From Onchidella celtica (Eukaryota; Mollusca; Gastropoda; Systellommatophora; Onchidiidae): a stretch of DNA of 64,000 nucleotides. The stretch is taken from NCBI GenBank assembly GCA_963931925.1, contig OZ007579.1:39097457-39161456 (forward strand). Direction: 5' to 3'. How positions within the stretch are numbered: the stretch's first letter is position 1; each line of letters starts with the position of its first letter. The notes beneath the pieces are model-generated. The model was given only the letters and a program-made list of their open reading frames with translations. It was not told the DNA's origin and did not search any database. A program made the translations under genes and the position numbers. Below are positions 23,953-34,647 of the stretch, piece after piece.

Positions 23953-24586
23953 TTCTTTTGACTTTAAAGTCTTACAATGGATAGGTATAACTTATGGATT
24001 GTACCAAAGAACCGACTATGTCGGAATCTGACAAACTGGAGCAATACTTACTGTATTATGGATTTTGGTATGATAAACATTTGGTACATAAAAGTACAAT
24101 GTTTATCTTAATGTATAAAATGTTTAGATTCATAGCTGTATTTGTAGGTAGGTTGATAATAAAAGTAAAGTGAATAAATATTATGTACATAGGTGAACAA
24201 AGTGTTCAAAGTGTTATGTAGAATGCATACTTAGGTGTTTAGATCAGGAAGTTTTGGTAAAATGCCATAGAAAGTCAGGGTTCGTAGGCAGTCGATGTTA
24301 GTAAGAGGTCAAGTTTGTATAGGTAGATATGTTGGTAGGTGGGTAGGTAGGCATGCAGGTAGATAAATCAATAATTTATGTAGCATGTAGGTCTGTCGGT
24401 AAGTAGGTAGATAGGTAGGTATTTTTCTTTTTTTGTAGATAGGTAGAATTGTATGTTTGTAGGTAGATAGCTAAGCAGGTAGGTGTCTCTGTAAGTAAGA
24501 TGTATGGAATATACGGTGAAGAGTGGTGTTTTTCGTGGGAAGGTTAAGTCCGGCCCTCTTCAGCAAGTGGCTGATTTTTATTTCAG

Positions 24587-24742
24587 GGTACAAAAGGTGA
24601 GACTTTCATGAGTGGCGAAATTGTTCCCAAGAAGGGTTATCTTTGTCGTTGTTCCCACACACAGGTCATTTGTATTAAGAAAAACGCTAAACGATCCTCA
24701 GAGTTTGAGTCAAGTACAGAAACGATTGATGTGATCCCATGA
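24587..24742 (+). CDS. CRP-D exon 2: cysteine-rich core, Lys-Arg site and tail
   Basis: The exon has 51 codons plus TGA after a TTTCAG acceptor. It encodes GETF-x3-GEIVPKKG, then LCRCSHTQVIC (Cys-x-Cys-x6-Cys), IKKNAKRS (Lys-Arg) and FESSTETIDVIP. AATAAA is at 24756-24761. It differs from CRP-C exon 2 at nine bases, which change seven amino acids. Only one affected codon is purely synonymous. D keeps the family cysteine pattern, so it is the better candidate for the ancestral state. Confidence 0.7.
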   Translation, partial: GTKGETFMSGEIVPKKGYLCRCSHTQVICIKKNAKRSSEFESSTETIDVIP

Positions 24743-26098
24743 AAATGTAAGGGTCAATAAAAGAAAAACAGTTCAATATTCCATTTATGTGTTCATTTTG
24801 TGTTTGTGTTTGTGTGAATTCATCAGTCTGTTTCCTGAATTCAATGTGTGTTTAAAATGGAAACCAACGAGAGTTCCAGAAACCTTATTTTCAAGAGTTT
24901 ATTTCCTATATAAATTAATCATTAAGCAAAATAATCTATGTTGTAACACAATTTTCTTTGAACTTTTTTTTTCAGATGTTTTAATCTTTTCTGTCTATTC
25001 AGGTAAAATTTAGCACAAAAATTGTCCGAAATGCTAAAAAAAAAAAAAAAAAATATTCAGTAGGTTTACTATACCGCAGCCTGGGAGGGTTCTCAAGAAG
25101 TGAAGGGATAATATATATTTATCTAGATAAAATGTGGACAAACTTCACATTTAATCAACGGCTTCAGATTATTTTTGTACAGACGTTCCAATTATTTTAC
25201 CTGATGATTTTTAAATCTTCAATTTAATGATAAAAATAGTGTGATTTGACTCAGTAAATAGACACAAAACAACAGCAGCTCCACCACAGGACAATCATAT
25301 AGTGCAAAATATGAAACAAAAAAACCACAAAAGAATAACCGTTGGCTTATTGACACCCACAAGAAAACAAAAAAACAGAATAAAAAACCTGAACGACTGT
25401 GTTATATTTGGTAACACTTATAACTATAAATTCAACTGCACCCTTGAAATAGACGCACGTAGGAGATGGAATAAACACGTGCTCAGGGCATTTAAGGGAA
25501 AGGGGACACCACAGAAAAGACGAATGGGGCACTATAAACATGTTCCCAGTACTCGATAATGCAGCAGGAGTAAGTCTGAGAGCCAGAAATAAATTTAGTG
25601 TCGCCATCACCACTGTGTACATAATTGTGTACAAACTAGGAACTCAGGCAAGGAGGAAAGGAGAGCTGTACAAAGAATTAGTGGATTATATTTTCTGGTC
25701 TAACTGATAAATCAAATAGTGCCGTTTCCCCAGAAACCAACCAAATGTATTCTTAATGTTGTAGACGATAATTGATACTTACCCAATTGACTTTCATTAA
25801 GGTTCTTTCCATGTCACTCCATGTATGTCTGTTATTGACTAATGGAGTTTGTTTATATATAATGACTCGTAAGATATGTGTACCACGAGTGTGCTGTTAA
25901 ACACTCTGTGAAAAAGAATTTCCCATATGGGATAATAAAGTAATTCTTATACTATCTTATCTTAAATGTCTAATTTATCTTTTGAGTTTCAGCGGTTTCG
26001 CACATGTTCACCATATATGTTCAGTGCAATAAACATTGTGCAAACTAGGTACTATCATGCTGAACTGTGTGAAACAAATGTAGGAAACAATATTCGTT
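24743..26098. repeat. CRP-D to CRP-E spacer, first part
   Basis: Homologous to the spacers at about 33290-34633 and 47134-47760. Shared blocks include tttcag-tgttttaatcttttctgtctat (near 24970 and 33320) and the run aagtctgagwgccag (25571, 34362, 47450). No open frame has support. It is interrupted by the gypsy element at 26104. Confidence 0.7.
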
Positions 26099-26103
26099 GT
26101 GCT

Positions 26104-26349
26104 ATAGGTAGAAATATGATTACCTCCTAATTACAAGTTGTCTGTGAAACTGTTTGAAGGTCTCTCCGAAGGGCAGGGACCCTTGATGTCTTGATGGAAC
26201 ACAGATTATTGAATTACATAGTTCATTTTTGAGAATGTCTCTCCATTGTTTTTGGTTGTGTGTACTTCCTTCCGGTCTAGAAAAAGGAAGTTGAATGTTT
26301 TTTATTTGCCAGTTTTTTTGTATTGCCATTTTGGCACTTTACTGCCACA
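26104..26349 (-). repeat. Gypsy 3' LTR
   Basis: Direct repeat of 30452-30698. On the minus strand it begins TGTGGCAG and ends ACCTAT. Confidence 0.9.
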
Positions 26350-26380
26350 ATACTCCCCCTCTAGTTTTTAGGCTACCAGC

Positions 26381-29300
26381 CTAAATAACGAATTCTTGTA
26401 AATGTCTTGGGAAATGGACATGTCGTCCTCTGTTTGTGACATTAGGCTGTTCGTGTATCACCGTGTTGTCATGTTGACTTGCCGGTTTAGCAGACTGGTT
26501 GTCTGCTGATTTTCGTGAGGGTCGAGGAGGTTGACAAGTTGTGGGCTTTGTCTGTTGATTTTCCAGTGTTGCTTGTTCCAGGAAGGCAGTTTTGAGGCGG
26601 TCGATGGACACATATTCTTGTCTTCCATTACGGTCAATCTTAAAGCATTTCTTATTCCTTGTAAGAACCTTAAAGGGGCCGTCGTAAGGTGCTTGTAGGG
26701 GCTTGCGTACGTCGTCGTGTCTGACGTACACGTGTGTCGCCTTCGTGATACTATTGTCTATGTGGCTTGTACGCTGTTGAACTCGTGTTGGCGTTGCTAC
26801 CATTCTGTTCATGTGGCGTTTCAGTCTGTTCACATATGAAGTAGGTTCCTCAACTGTCTCTTGTGTAGGGTGAATGAAATCTCCTGGAACTTTGATTGTA
26901 GATCCATAAACCATTTCTGCGGCTGTACAGTTGAGATCGTCTTTTAGTGTTGTGCGAATTCCTAGTAGCGCAATGGGTGATGCTTCGGTCCACTTCTCTG
27001 TTTCATGGCATTTTATGGCGCACTTTAGGTAGCGATGGAACCTTTCAATGATACCGTTGGCAATCGGATGGTAGCTTGATGTACGGATGCGTCGAGTAAC
27101 TAAAATTTTCATTAGATTAGTCCACAGGTTGGATTCAAATTGTCTGCCTTGGTCTGTTGTAATGGTAGTGGGTACTCCAAAGCGTGCTACCCAACCTTGT
27201 ATAAAAGCTTTTGCAACGGTCTCTGCAGAAATGTCCGATATGGGAAAAGCTTCCGGCCATCTTGTGTATCTGTCGATACAAGTCAGCATGTAGGTACTAG
27301 AGTCAGATGTTGGTAGGGGTCCCACGAGGTCAATATGGACATGACTGAATCTCTCGCTTCTGGTGTTTCAAAAGTTTGGAATGGTGTGAAGTTGTGACGA
27401 TGAGTTTTGTTCTTCTGACACTGAGGGCATGATCTAGTCCATGCGCGTACATCGACATTCATCGAGGGCCAGACGTATCTTGAAGTGGCCAGTTTCTGAG
27501 TTGCTCGAATGCCAGGGTGGGACAGAGAGTGTAAAGTGTGAAAAATATGTCGTCTATGCTCTACCGGAATGAAAGGTCGAGCTGTTCCTTTTGACATATC
27601 ACACGTAATAGTGGTCCCATCTGGCATTGTGATGTCTTGTAGTTTCAACGACGAATCAGAGTTTCTGATAATCCGTAGCTGTGGATCCTTTTGTTGTGCC
27701 TTGGCGATTTCTTTGAAATCTAGTGTTGAATCCTTTGTGAGTGGAGATACAAACGACCTTGACATTGCATCGGCTGCACTACTGTCTGATCCTGTGATGT
27801 ACCTGATGTCGGTGGAGTACTCGCTGATGAAAGCTAAATGTCTTGCTTGTCTGGGCGATTTGGAGCTGTCTATCTTTTTGATAGCAAAGGTGAGTGGGCG
27901 ATGATCCGTAAGGATATGAAATATCCTTCCTTCGAGAAAGTAAACAAAATGTTTGATAGCAAGATAAATGGCTAGCAGCTCTCTGTCAAACATACTGTAT
28001 CTTGTTTCTGTTGGTTTGAGTTTCTTTGAGAAAAAGGCAAGAGGCTTCCATTGCCCATCAGTAAATTATTGAAGCACGGCTCCCACTGCTTTATCAGAAG
28101 CATCAGTTACGATGTTGGTTGGAGCGTCGGTTTGAGGGTGTACGAGCATGGTTGCTTGTGTCAGTTCTTTCTCCGCTTCGTTGAAAGATTGCAAGTCTTC
28201 TTTCTCCAAGTCCAGAGTTTTGCTTCTGTGGTCTAGTTTGTCATTGAGCGGTTTCAGTGTTTCGGCAAGATGAGGTACGAATCTGTGATAATAATTTATC
28301 ATGCCTAGAAATCTTTTGAGTTCGGTTTGTGACTTTGGGGGAGGCATGTCTTGAATTGCCTGTACCTTCTTGTCTGTAGGGCGTATGCCTTCACTTGAGA
28401 CGTGATGGCCTAGAAATTCCATCTCTGTCGCCCCGAATTGACACTTGGAGGGGTTGATAATAATGTTGTAGCTTTCTAGTCTCGTGAAAAGGAGTTCCAA
28501 ATGCTGAAGATGTTCATTTTCACGTTCACTGGCACACAGTATGTCATCTATGTAGCAGAAAACAAATGGTAAATCTCTCTTGACATGGTCCATGAATCTC
28601 TGGAAGCTTTGAGCCGCGTTTCGAACCCGAACGGCATTTTGAGAAACTCAAATAATCCAAAAGGGGCGTTTATTGCTATTTTGGGAATATCTTCCTCTTG
28701 GACTGGGATCTGATGGTAGGCCCGTTGTAAGTCTATTTTTGAGAAGATTGTCTTTCTTTCCAGGCTTCTTGTAAAGTCCTGAATGTGAGGAATTGGATAC
28801 TTGTCGGGGACCGTGATTGCGTTGAGTTGTCTATAATTACCTGTAGGTCTCCAATCGGTCGAGTCTTTCTTCTTTACCATGTGTGCAGGGGATGCCCAAT
28901 TACTTGATGAGGGTCGGATGATTCCCATCTGTAGCATATGATCAAATTCTTGCTTGGCTGCTTTGAACTTATCAGGTGCTAGACGTCCTAGGCGAGCTGT
29001 AACCGGTGAGTTGGTTGTTTTGATCTGATGTGTAACCAAATGATCTGTCGTTTTAAAACTGTTGGTCTTGGCCAATAAGGGGTGTTTGTTGAGAAGCGTT
29101 TGGTCTCTTGTGTCGATGGACCTGTTGTCCAGAGTTTGGTTTTTCCATCAATCAACTTGTGACGTCTTACATCAATTAACATGTTGTAATGGGTAAGGAA
29201 GTCGTTTCCCAATATAGGAAACTTGGTATCAGCAATGATGAAAATCCATGGGAAATGGCGACATAGACCTAGTGTAAGTGTTACTGACCTTTCACCAAAC

Positions 29301-29469
29301 GTAGAAATCCTGGAGCTGTTAGCCGCCTGTAGTGTTTTTGTTGATGGATGGCGTCTTTCTTGGTCCGTAGGAGGGATGATACTGACTTCTGCACCCGTGT
29401 CCACAAGAAATTTGAGCCTTGAATTTGAGTCGTGAACAAAAAATAGGCGGCTTTGTTGTTCCAGGCCAT
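26381..29469 (-). pseudogene. Gypsy Pol (protease, RT, RNase H, integrase), frameshifted
   Basis: Visible in order: protease FLVDTGAEVS (about 29405); RT with [16 protein letters not shown] and YIDDILCAS (28540); RNase H with the MFDRELLAIYLAIKHFVYFLEG and LTDHRPLTF signatures (27990-27900); integrase HPGIRATQK, CPQCQKNK, CIDRYTRWPE, TTDQGRQFES and ERFHRYLK. Frame changes occur near 29070, 28590 and 27320. A stop codon falls near 28066 in AVLQ*FTDGQWKPLAF. The product is not functional, although the LTRs indicate a recent insertion. Confidence 0.85.
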
Positions 29470-29481
29470 CGTTATTTGCCG

Positions 29482-30369
29482 CTAATAACTGGCCTTGTAA
29501 AAATCCTCAGGTTTGGCAAATTTGCAGGGTTTTTGGCACATGGTTGCTGCATCACCAAATTTGTAGTGATAATAACAGAGGCCATCTTTGTATGGTTTTT
29601 CTCCGCCGTCTTGGTTCCTTTTGTTGCTGGAGTATCTGTCATATGATCGGTTAGACCCCTTTCTTGGACTATGACTACGGCAACTTTCGTTTCTTTGGAG
29701 AACTCTGTCCAGTCTGTCGACCCTGTCGGTCAACCTTTCCACAGCCTGCGTGAGGCGGTCGACTCCCTGTTCAAACTTTGATGCCGCGTTGGTTGAAGTT
29801 GGAGGCGTGATCGTGACGTTGTTGATGGCAGCGCCGGGTGGAGTAACTTCCATCATTTTGTCGGCCAAGTTAGCCTGGGTTTCTAACGAAACATCTGTTC
29901 CTGTTGATGCCAAAATGAGTCGTATGGGCTGTGGTAGCCGTTGTAAGAAAAGTTCCCTCAACAGTGCTTGGTCAATCTTGTTAGCGGATTTTCCAAGCAA
30001 ACGTTCCATTTCTCTGAGGAGTTGGGTTGGTTTTCTGTCTCCCAGTTCTATTGTTGTTAACAAGGTTTGTAGTCTCCTTTGTTCTGAAACTGTCATTCTC
30101 GCAAATAATTTTTCTTTGATCTTCTTGTAGGGGGAATCTGTTGGGGGATCTATGAGTACATCTCGTACCTCCATGGCCACCTCTGGTGGCAGCGAAGCGA
30201 CGACATAGTCGTATTTTGTTTTGTCCTGTGTTATTTTTCTGGTCGCAAACTGACTTTCAACCTGTGCAAACCAGATTATTGGATCCTGGGTCCAGAAAGG
30301 GGGAAGCTTAATTGATACTGTAGCCACATTTGTAGGTACAGCAGCAGTCGAATCTTCGTTATCAGTCAT
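29482..30369 (-). CDS. Gypsy Gag
   Basis: The open frame has 295 codons, starting about 80 bases inside the 5' LTR. The capsid-like region has LPPFWTQDPIIWFAQVESQF near the N-terminus and PPTDSPYKKIKEKL around residues 75-90. A basic C-terminal region follows, ending in one zinc-knuckle-like CYYHYKFGDAATMCQKPC. The same gag family is represented by the fragment at 43008. Gag is intact, but the downstream pol is not. Confidence 0.8.
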   Translation of the reverse strand: MTDNEDSTAAVPTNVATVSIKLPPFWTQDPIIWFAQVESQFATRKITQDKTKYDYVVASLPPEVAMEVRDVLIDPPTDSPYKKIKEKLFARMTVSEQRRLQTLLTTIELGDRKPTQLLREMERLLGKSANKIDQALLRELFLQRLPQPIRLILASTGTDVSLETQANLADKMMEVTPPGAAINNVTITPPTSTNAASKFEQGVDRLTQAVERLTDRVDRLDRVLQRNESCRSHSPRKGSNRSYDRYSSNKRNQDGGEKPYKDGLCYYHYKFGDAATMCQKPCKFAKPEDFYKASY

Positions 30370-30451
30370 GATGTGTGATGTGAAAACTAGCGTGGTGCTG
30401 TTGTTTGTTATGTCAAATCTTGTAGATCGTTTCTACGTCGGGGTCACCAGT

Positions 30452-30698
30452 ATAGGTAGAAATATGATTACCTCCTAATTCCAAGTTGTCTGTGAAACTG
30501 TTTGAAGGTCTCTCCGAAGGGCAGGGACCCTTGATGTCTTGATGGAACACAGATTATTAAATTACATAGTTCATTTTTGAGAATGTCTCTCCATTGTTTT
30601 TGGTTGTGTGTACTTCCTTCCGGTCTAGAAAAAGGAAGTTGAATGTTTTTTATTTGCCAGTTTTTTTGTATTGCCATTTTTGGCACTTTACTGCCACA
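30452..30698 (-). repeat. Gypsy 5' LTR
   Basis: Direct repeat of 26104-26349, one base longer because of an extra T in a T run. Confidence 0.9.
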
Positions 30699-30703
30699 GT
30701 GCT

Positions 30704-31653
30704 TTTAATTTCTAAATGTAGAAATGGGCTTGAGTATATTTTTTAATATTCATAGTCATAACTTGCACGACTGAACGTTCATTTTCTCAGTTGAAGTATT
30801 ATTATTAAATATCCCCACAGAACAACAGTGCGACAAAAGAGATTTGATGCACTGGCTCTGCTTTGGAAGCAAGTTTATTATGCCAGATTTATTTTGAGGA
30901 CTTGATAAGCACCTCTGCCATTAAAAAAAAAAATTGGAGAAAACCTGCAATTCGGCCACAATGTGTACATGTAATCCGATTTCTTAATGTTTGTGTGTGT
31001 ATGTGTCTCTGTCTGTGTTTTGTTATCGTGTTAGTGCAAAAAATGTTATATCGTGGTTCAGTTTCCCTTTCTGAAGGTGTGTCACCCCTTATAATTTGAA
31101 AAATAGAACAGTTTGTCCAACGATTTCTGAGTACATCGTTTGTAATAAGAAGTATAATAAAAGAGAAACACACACAGACACAGTTACAAACACACACACT
31201 TACACACCTACAAGTGCGCTTTCGCACACAAAATAAACAAACAAAAAACTCAACCATTCTGATATCTAGGGAAAGAAATCAATAATTTCACTGCTCCTAT
31301 GATAACTTCCATACACATCTACCAACAGAATTGCAAACACTCAGGAACTCTCTTATAGGGAATTTGAATATCAAAAACAACATTTTATTTTGATTGTAAC
31401 GAAAACAACGTTCATGATCTGTTGCTTTTCTGTATTAAGTCAAGGTTGATTGAAATGACAAGGTCCACCTTTGAAATTGTGTACCGGTGCCTGGTCCCCA
31501 GGGAAGGAAAACACCGACATTGTTTGTAGTAAAAAATATTTAATTAGATTTGAGAATCTCCTACCATTATCGACGGCGCCACTGGATTTATTCATTTCAA
31601 CTGAAAAAACAAAACAAAAAGATAAGGTGCCACTCCGATGATTTGAATTATAT
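30704..31653. repeat. CRP-D to CRP-E spacer, second part
   Basis: Resumes the spacer after the gypsy element and matches 35320-35630 plus 38484-38640 and 47780-48220. Conserved blocks include ttattttgaggacttgat, gatttcttaatg, and a GT/CA-rich stretch at about 31140-31210. The stretch from about 31270 is the far-upstream block found before C, D and F (accaacagaa..aaacactc). No gene is seen. Confidence 0.65.
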
Positions 31654-31986
31654 CAGAGAGTATAGATATATAGAGAGGGTTCACTATTGGTCGATTTGCA
31701 CTGCGAGACACAGGAGGCTCTGCGAAACCATTGTTAGCATGGAGCGGAAAGTAGGTCGCTGCGGTAAACAAAACCGGTTTGTGCATTTCCACGGGGCGTG
31801 AGAACTTACAAACGGCTCTAAATAGTTTCAGTCAGCCCAAATATATGAACAAACCACAGTAAATAGATATGCACACTGTCTTTGATGAAGACGGTCTCTT
31901 TCAATTCTTCAATTTCTTGTTTACCGCAGCGACCTAGTTTCACGATTTGGCGGAAGTGAACCCTCTCTATACATCTATACTCTCTG
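31654..31986. mobile_element. MITE with terminal inverted repeats and 7-bp target duplication
   Basis: CAGAGAGTATAGAT ... ATCTATACTCTCTG inverted ends extend with mismatches for about 30 bases (agagggttcact against its complement). The element is flanked by attatat on both sides (31647-31653 and 31987-31993). The equivalent place upstream of CRP-F (about 39060, gattacatttatgcag) is an empty site. Size 333 bp, no coding capacity. The CAG end and the 7-8 bp duplication would fit a hAT-like or P-like mobiliser; this is inference. Confidence 0.75.
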
Positions 31987-32230
31987 ATTATATTTATGCA
32001 GAATAGAGGAGACATATTGAAAGACGCCCAGTATTATTATCCACTTTTTAAGGTGTCAATAATAATATTAAAATAAACATACACCGTTTTGAGAGCAAAC
32101 GAAAAATACAGCAAGCTTATGTAGAAATAAAAAGAAAGAATTATTCAAAATAGAATGACGACAAAACAAATTGCCAGAATCGATCTTTTCCACTCACCAA
32201 AGTGTTCAGGATAATTATATAACTGCATCT

Positions 32231-32422
32231 CCGAAGATTTAGATAATGACAGTTATGACTCTAGGATTGTCCAGCCTGATGCAGCATTACATGCCTTAGG
32301 TCTTCCAGCACCATACAGACAGAACAGCAGTGTATGGAACATGTCAGTGTGACATTACTTCAGAACACAAAGACTATTATCACCAAAATAAGATTTGTGT
32401 GTCCAGATCAGTGAACATAATT
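32231..32422 (+). promoter_or_regulatory. CRP-E promoter-proximal flank
   Basis: The family's 5' block, with CCATACAGAC at the TATA position (no TATA box). Confidence 0.5.
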
Positions 32423-32512
32423 ATGATGAAAGGCTGACTACAACCATTGTGCCTTTCCATCCTGATCACTGCAAGTTGGGTATGTCTGTCTCCGCCTGGC
32501 TGTGACATTTGT
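32423..32512 (+). pseudogene. CRP-E exon 1, nonfunctional
   Basis: The two ATGs and the KG start are present, but codon 5 is TGA where the relatives have TGT (Cys). The rest of the signal peptide and the Cys-x5-Cys motif are readable. The donor is GTACGC instead of GTAAGT-like. The 3' flank typical of the family resumes near 33300 with no exon 2 between. A Helitron-like repeat (32779-33234) occupies the place where intron and exon 2 would be. Three independent defects make this a pseudogene. Confidence 0.7.
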
Positions 32513-32778
32513 GTACGCGATGTGATATATACAAAATGACACTTATCTATATATATAATTGGGTAAAATTGGACGGTTGTGCTCTATAGCTGAAAAAACT
32601 ACTGAACGTAGAGCCATGAAAAAATTACTGAAAGTAGTTCAAAGACTGAGCAAGGTTTGTATCAATTCATTTTAATGATGCAACAACCTTAAAAATTTAG
32701 AAAAATAGAAACAAAATGGGCCGTTCGAGGTTTTCCGATTCGTCATTTTTACAGCTCAGACAGGGCCGAGTGTAGTAA

Positions 32779-33234
32779 GATATTTTGGTAACTCGAAACT
32801 TTGGTCACCTAAGGCTCAGGAACCCCATCACACTCAGGCTTCAAACTTTGCACAACAGCATATTATCAGTGCGAAATTAACATGGGCTATATTAGAAATT
32901 ATGAAATATTCAGGCTTCTACGTTTCATTTTTCATTGTTTCGGCATCATTTAGATCTATTTCGAGTCATGGTTCGCCATTTTAAGGTTTCGTTATCACTT
33001 CCTGCGATGTGTTCACTATCAAACACTAACCCGTGCGCAAATCATGCTATTGTACGGTACGCGCAGGGTGTCAACTCACAAAGGTAGAGCAGTAAGACTT
33101 AATTAAAAACAAACAAACAAAAATAAAGTAAACAAATAAAACAGGCAAGATGAAGCAGGTCCATAATAAACACCCAGAACTGAAAGCAATATTCAAACCG
33201 AAATATCCCGGGCAGGGCCGGGGACCTCAGCTAG
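32779..33234 (+). mobile_element. Helitron-like non-autonomous element, copy 2
   Basis: Ends with CCCGG-GCAGGG-CCGGG, then gacctcag and CTAG followed by T. Its first 210 bases match copy 1 (4926-5138) and its last 320 match copy 3 (7602-7930, reversed). It lies where CRP-E exon 2 is missing. Confidence 0.4.
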
Positions 33235-33289
33235 TATCCTATAATCTGCTAGTTCTAGATCAGCCATTAACTAAAATAACCCAAGTTAC

Positions 33290-34633
33290 AACAGAAATAT
33301 TGTTTTTTAAACTTTTTTTTTTCAGTGTTTAATCTTTTCTGTCTATCGTGTAATGTTTAGCACATTTGTGACATAATTTACGGGGGAATAAAATGATTTT
33401 GAGAAGGTTTTCTAGACCACACCCCGGAAGGGTGGGCAAGTAGAGAAAGGATGCTACTAGATAAAATTTGGGATACCTTCACATCGGGTCTTCAGTTTGC
33501 TTACGGTTATGTTTGTACCGCCTTTCCCCTTGTTTTACCTGATGATTTTTCAATGTTCCATTTGATAACACAATGTGAATTGACTCATTAAATAGATACA
33601 AACAACAGCAGCTAAACCAAATGACAAGCACGCAGTTCAAAATATGAAATAAAAACGTACAAAAGAGTAACACTCAGTTGGCTTATTGACACCCACAAGA
33701 TATTAACATTTTCAACAGAAAACAGAATGTTTACTAAAGTTAATAAGTCAAATAGGCCGTAGAAATGAGGCTATGGAAACGGGTGTCCAATAAGAAAGAA
33801 ACTGAAATGAGACGCCGTTTTGAGAAATCCTGAAATAAGCGAAACTTGACAGAATTTCATGGGGTTAGAACATGCCAAGCATTGAAGCAGTGCTGATGGA
33901 ATCTAACCGGACTTTTTGTACAGCCCTTCTGTTGTGTTCTTTTTGCACTGATCACATCTCCCGTGTGTAGGGATATCTAGAATGAACCGTCCTATTTTGG
34001 CATTGTGGACTTTTGGTGGGATTTTGGATTCCAACGGCTTTGGTCTTCCTTGTTTCCAGGGGTAGAAGCTGAGCTAGAATTGTTGATTTTCCATGAAGCA
34101 CAACAAGGAACTGAATCTGATTATTTCATAGATTATTAAGACAAGTATTTATGAAGAAAAAAAAAAAAAAAAACAATGATTGATTGTGTTTGGTAAACTT
34201 AGACCTATAAATTCAAAAAATTAATGCACCTCAGCAGGAGGCGCTCGTACAAAATGTTATGAGCACGTGCCTAGGACATTAAGGGGAAATGGGGACACCG
34301 CAGGAAAGTAGAATGGGACACCACTACCATGTTTTCAGTAGCTGATGATGCACCAGGAGTAAGTCTGAGTGCCAGAGATGAATTCTGTAGAACCACTTTG
34401 TACACAATAATTATGTTGACAAACTAGAAACTCAGACGAGAAGGAGAGGAAAGGTGTACAACAAAAAAGTGAACAGTTGTCATATTTCCTGGTCTAACTG
34501 ATAAATCAGTTCATGCAATTCCCCATCTACAGAAACCAGCCAAATGTATTCTCAATGTTTTCAGACATTAATTGATATTTATCTGAATGAATTTAACACT
34601 CTAATTTATTTTCTTAGCCTCAGTAGTTTCACC
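33290..34633. repeat. CRP-E to CRP-F spacer, first part
   Basis: Homologous to 24950-26098 and 47270-47760. Nothing coding is seen. It contains a poly-A run at about 34157-34173. Confidence 0.65.
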
Positions 34634-34647
34634 CATGTTTAACGTAA

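Larger units (their letters stand above)
17995..23961 (-). mobile_element. RTE-like LINE (outer element), 5'-truncated, split by a second LINE
   Basis: Comparison with the uninterrupted sibling at 15840 fixes both ends. The element lies on the minus strand. Its coding sequence runs from 23952 to 23737, is interrupted by the plus-strand LINE at 19513-23725, and resumes from 19512 to 18031. The endonuclease part is missing, so it is 5'-truncated. No clean target duplication is visible, and five target bases were lost. Confidence 0.75.
16707..24823 (+). repeat. Tandem duplication, unit 2 (contains CRP-D, interrupted)
   Basis: Second copy of the 2155-bp unit. It is collinear with 14552-16706 except for an insertion at 17995-23961, which replaces five bases (acagc) present at 15840-15844 in unit 1. 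The insertion is therefore younger than the duplication. Confidence 0.85.
26104..30698 (-). mobile_element. Ty3/gypsy LTR retrotransposon, nearly complete but frameshifted
   Basis: Two LTRs of 246 and 247 bp differ by two substitutions and one indel. A 5-bp duplication gtgct flanks the element (26099-26103 and 30699-30703). On the minus strand the order is LTR, primer-binding site, gag, protease, RT, RNase H, integrase, polypurine tract, LTR, the Ty3/gypsy order. The primer site (TGGTGACCCCGACGT next to the right LTR at 30436-30451) is complementary to the 3' end of tRNA-Trp. The polypurine tract AGAGGGGGAG lies at about 26352-26365. Confidence 0.9.
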
